A stretch of DNA of 64,000 nt, taken from the NCBI RefSeq assembly GCF_028290025.1, contig NZ_JAQGKQ010000092.1, forward strand, positions 1 to 64,000, read 5' to 3'. A program made the translations under genes and the position numbers. The notes below the pieces were generated by a model, which searched no databases, was not told the origin of the DNA, and worked only from the letters and a program-made list of their open reading frames with translations. Source of the stretch: Cypionkella sp. (GTDB lineage: Bacteria > Pseudomonadota > Alphaproteobacteria > Rhodobacterales > Rhodobacteraceae). Within the stretch, counting starts at the first letter, position 1. Each line of letters begins with the position of its first letter. Positions 61,325 through 64,000 of this stretch are shown piece by piece.

Positions 61325-61971
61325 TCGACTGAAAACACGTTCCGTAACACCTTCCTAAACACGCGGATTCAGCATCAAAAACTGGGTCAAAATCGGCCCA
61401 AATCGACTGAAAACCGCTCGATATCCTGGATAATATATCGTGTAAAATCATCAGGTTATAGTGTTTGCTCAATAAAATAACTCAATTAAACGTCATTTAA
61501 CGAATATTGGGGTAGGGATATGCCTACCTTTTGCATATTTGGCTGAATTAGCGTCTCGCGACTGTTAGTAACATGTTGATATTGTTGCGTTAATTTAAAG
61601 TCAAAAATTCCAAATTGCAGATTAAAAAAGTTGGGGCAGTTTTGCGGAACGGAATATTGAGTCTGCCTTCAGCATCGGTTGGATCACGGCATGATATCCC
61701 TTTCCATAATGTTGATAACGGAATTTCGAATCCTGTTGGATATACCTGTTTATTATATCTCCATAAGGTTTGGATGTTGGTTTTGTTAGTATGAGTTTAC
61801 ATTTGAATTTTGAATGCAAAGTGTATGAATCAAAATAGAGGGGGCAAGATCGCGCTTGCGATTTGACCGCTTGAACGGATGAGGTCTTGCCGAATGAGTG
61901 AAAGAGATAATTTTTAGTGCTGACCGACAGGGAAGTACGTTGATACGTGAGTCAACATTCTGATTCAAACA

Positions 61972-62204
61972 AGCTTTATCCAAACAGGATTCCTTACAGT
62001 GACAAATTCAGGAGCAAAGCGACGTTTAACTTGATACCTTCCAACTTTATCCAAACAGGAAATCCAAATGGGATATTTTAGGAGCAAAGCGACGTTTAAC
62101 ATCAGACCTTTCCAACTTTATCCAGATGAAGATTCCTTACAGCGATATTTCAGGAGCAAAGCGACGTTTAACTTGATTCTTTCAACTTTATCCAAGTGAA
62201 AATG
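61972..62204. repeat. About 71-bp tandem repeat array (3 full units plus 1 partial) with DnaA-box-like motifs
   Basis: Units 61972-62042, 62043-62113, 62114-62183, partial 62184-62204; conserved CTTTATCCA and AGGAGCAAAGCGACGTTTAAC. Confidence 0.92.
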
Positions 62205-62242
62205 TTTATTGGTATTAGAATTATTATCACGTTTGTCTTCGC

Positions 62243-62288
62243 TACAGTGTTACCACTTCCGGCATTCTGCCTACAGCGTTACCACTTA
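62243..62288. repeat. 17-bp direct repeat ctacagYgttaccactt x2
   Basis: 62243-62259 and 62272-62288, 29-bp period. Confidence 0.8.
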
Positions 62289-62631
62289 CGTTCGCGTTCA
62301 AGGACGCCTCAACAAACGGCTTCGCTTTCCACTTTTCATTCCATTGAATCGTAGTTTAGAGTCCAGCTCTAATATCATCATCCAACAGTCTTAAGGAAAT
62401 TATAATATAGAGTAGTATACAAGAGGATTCGACTTCCAAAATGCTCTTTTTTCCTTATTTTACTGGTGTTTCTGAAGGTTTTTGATGGGACATTCTGTGC
62501 ACTTTGAGTCCCATTTTTCACGCCGATTTGGCCTATATTTGGCACACTATCCGACCTGCATAACATAACTTTTGGTTTTGAAACCATAATCGACGCAACG
62601 CCTAATTGTCATTGATCGGCAACTTTCGGTT

Positions 62632-62880
62632 TCAAAACAATTCCAAATAATCATCCCCAACTATTTCGCCCGTTTCGATCACGAAAGCGTGATAATGCTG
62701 TAACATGGGCCTAAATGGGCATGTCGGTTTCCTATGTATAGCACGTTGGATAATTCCTTGTGTGACTAAGATTTTTGGTGTTTCGGATGGTAAGATTGAT
62801 CCCTTACCGTCCCAAACTAAAAAACCGGATCGAGTCACGAATGACACAGCATACCACCCAAAAAATTTTATTAATAGCAT
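62632..62880 (-). CDS. Possible small ORF divergent from the helicase
   Basis: MLLIKFFGWYAVSFVTRSGFLVWDGKGSILPSETPKILVTQGIIQRAIHRKPTCPFRPMLQHYHAFVIETGEIVGDDYLELF; protein-like composition only. Confidence 0.3.
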   Translation of the reverse strand: MLLIKFFGWYAVSFVTRSGFLVWDGKGSILPSETPKILVTQGIIQRAIHRKPTCPFRPMLQHYHAFVIETGEIVGDDYLELF

Positions 62881-62893
62881 TAGGAAAACAAAG

Positions 62894-64000
62894 ATGGCTT
62901 TAGTCCACTCCGATAAAATCAATACCCCTATTCTCACTGTTGAACAACAATCGGCCTTTGATGGCATTATCAATCAAACTACTCCAACATGCGTTATTGC
63001 TGGTTCGGCAGGCACGGGTAAATCCCAACTCATAGCAGCCTTAGCAGCCCATTTTGGCGATAGAGCGATGTTCGTTTCCCCAACTCATAAAGCCGCCCAA
63101 GAGTTGTCAAAGAGGGGCAATTTGAAAGTATACCAAGTTGCTGCTTTGTTAAAGAATTTGGCAGTCAAAGCAATGTTGTTCGAGAAAAAGGTTACGCATA
63201 TCATTGTTGATGAAGCATCAATGATCGACCGGAAAACCAAGATTCTGATTGAGAAATACATTGCTGCGAATGCGGCTTCCCAAATCAATGTTGTGTTTTT
63301 GGGTGATCCAAATCAACTTCCCCCTGTCAACACAGATATTGTCGAAATGCAGCATGATTGGTTTCATTCTGTTAAACCTGACTTCATCTTGACCAAAGGC
63401 TTCAGACAAGACTCCAACACGACTATCAAAGTTGTTATGGATGCGCCGATTGATCCAAACCGCAAAACCATATGCGTGACAAACTACATGCGAAACAAAA
63501 TCAATGTTGCCAGTCACGAAATCAAACACGGGAAAACGAAAGCTTACACATGCAGACGCCGCAAGCAAATTTTGCAACCACATGCTGGTGATACTCTGAT
63601 TTGTTACAATCCACCTGTTGGTATGATGTTTCGGAACAACTGCGAATACGTTATCAAATCCATTTCAGATGATACCGAAGTTGATGGAACGCAATGCTTC
63701 AAAATTCTGTTTGAGGAATCCCGTAAATCCATCATGGTTCCAAAATCTGTATTTCAAATCAAGGGCAAGAAAAAAGACGATAGAGACGCGAAACGCGACT
63801 TCGAATTTGCTTATGCATTAACTGCACATGCCGCCCAAGGATCGGGATATGACAATGTGATTGTTTACTTGGAACGTAATGCCGTAATGGCCGATGATGG
63901 CGAAACGGTTGAATATAAATCTGCCTTTGATACCGCTTACATGCAGCGTTGGCTATACACTGCTATTACGCGCGGCAAGAAGTCAGTTTTGGTTGTTGAT
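62894..64000 (+). CDS. SF1B helicase, Dda/RecD2-like, partial (runs off window)
   Basis: Not in the ORF track (no stop in window). CVIAGSAGTGKSQLIAALAAHFG (Walker A), IIVDEASMID (Walker B), VVFLGDPNQLPPV, AYALTAHAAQGSGYDNVIVYLE, MQRWLYTAITRGKKSVLVVD. Confidence 0.9.
   Translation, partial: MALVHSDKINTPILTVEQQSAFDGIINQTTPTCVIAGSAGTGKSQLIAALAAHFGDRAMFVSPTHKAAQELSKRGNLKVYQVAALLKNLAVKAMLFEKKVTHIIVDEASMIDRKTKILIEKYIAANAASQINVVFLGDPNQLPPVNTDIVEMQHDWFHSVKPDFILTKGFRQDSNTTIKVVMDAPIDPNRKTICVTNYMRNKINVASHEIKHGKTKAYTCRRRKQILQPHAGDTLICYNPPVGMMFRNNCEYVIKSISDDTEVDGTQCFKILFEESRKSIMVPKSVFQIKGKKKDDRDAKRDFEFAYALTAHAAQGSGYDNVIVYLERNAVMADDGETVEYKSAFDTAYMQRWLYTAITRGKKSVLVVD

Larger units (their letters stand above)
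49657..64000. mobile_element. Accessory genomic island inserted at dusA; distal end outside window
   Basis: Integrase abuts the 5' end of dusA; abrupt switch to AT-rich, largely hypothetical content with a second recombinase, gene remnant and repeats. Confidence 0.75.

Noticed and set aside
61972-62204. CRISPR array
   Set aside because: Unit of ~71 bp with two conserved blocks and partly conserved 'spacers', only 3-4 units, and no cas genes; not CRISPR architecture.
62378-62587. 69-aa minus-strand ORF
   Set aside because: No recognisable motif; lies in the AT-rich noncoding block.

Overview
Chromosomal segment of a marine-type alphaproteobacterium (Rhodobacterales/roseobacter-like, judged from gene content and order). 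Positions ~1-49,650 are GC-rich core genome: glnB-glnA, a DUF3445 heme N-demethylase-family gene divergent from a DddP-type DMSP lyase, purB, a stand-alone FliG-like gene, acnA, ccmABCDG, secDF-yajC, serS, der-bamB-like genes, an Atm1-type ABC exporter, sodB, a sarcosine oxidase cluster (soxB-x-soxD-soxA-soxG), ccmI-ruvX, an orphan Tae4-like amidase, and dusA. At the 5' end of dusA an integrase marks the start of an AT-richer accessory island that runs to the window end. It carries a HEPN-motif gene with small partners, a serine recombinase, a 1048-aa multi-domain glycosyltransferase, a sulfotransferase with a coiled-coil tail, a truncated SRAP/YedK gene, and a ~230-bp array of ~71-bp tandem repeats carrying regularly spaced DnaA-box-like motifs. 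The array lies upstream of a Dda/RecD2-like helicase that runs off the window. The most unusual items are the ori/iteron-like array plus helicase, the HEPN three-gene cassette, the triple-domain glycosyltransferase and the orphan Tae4-like protein. All calls come from reading the sequence and the supplied ORF translations; no database search was run.
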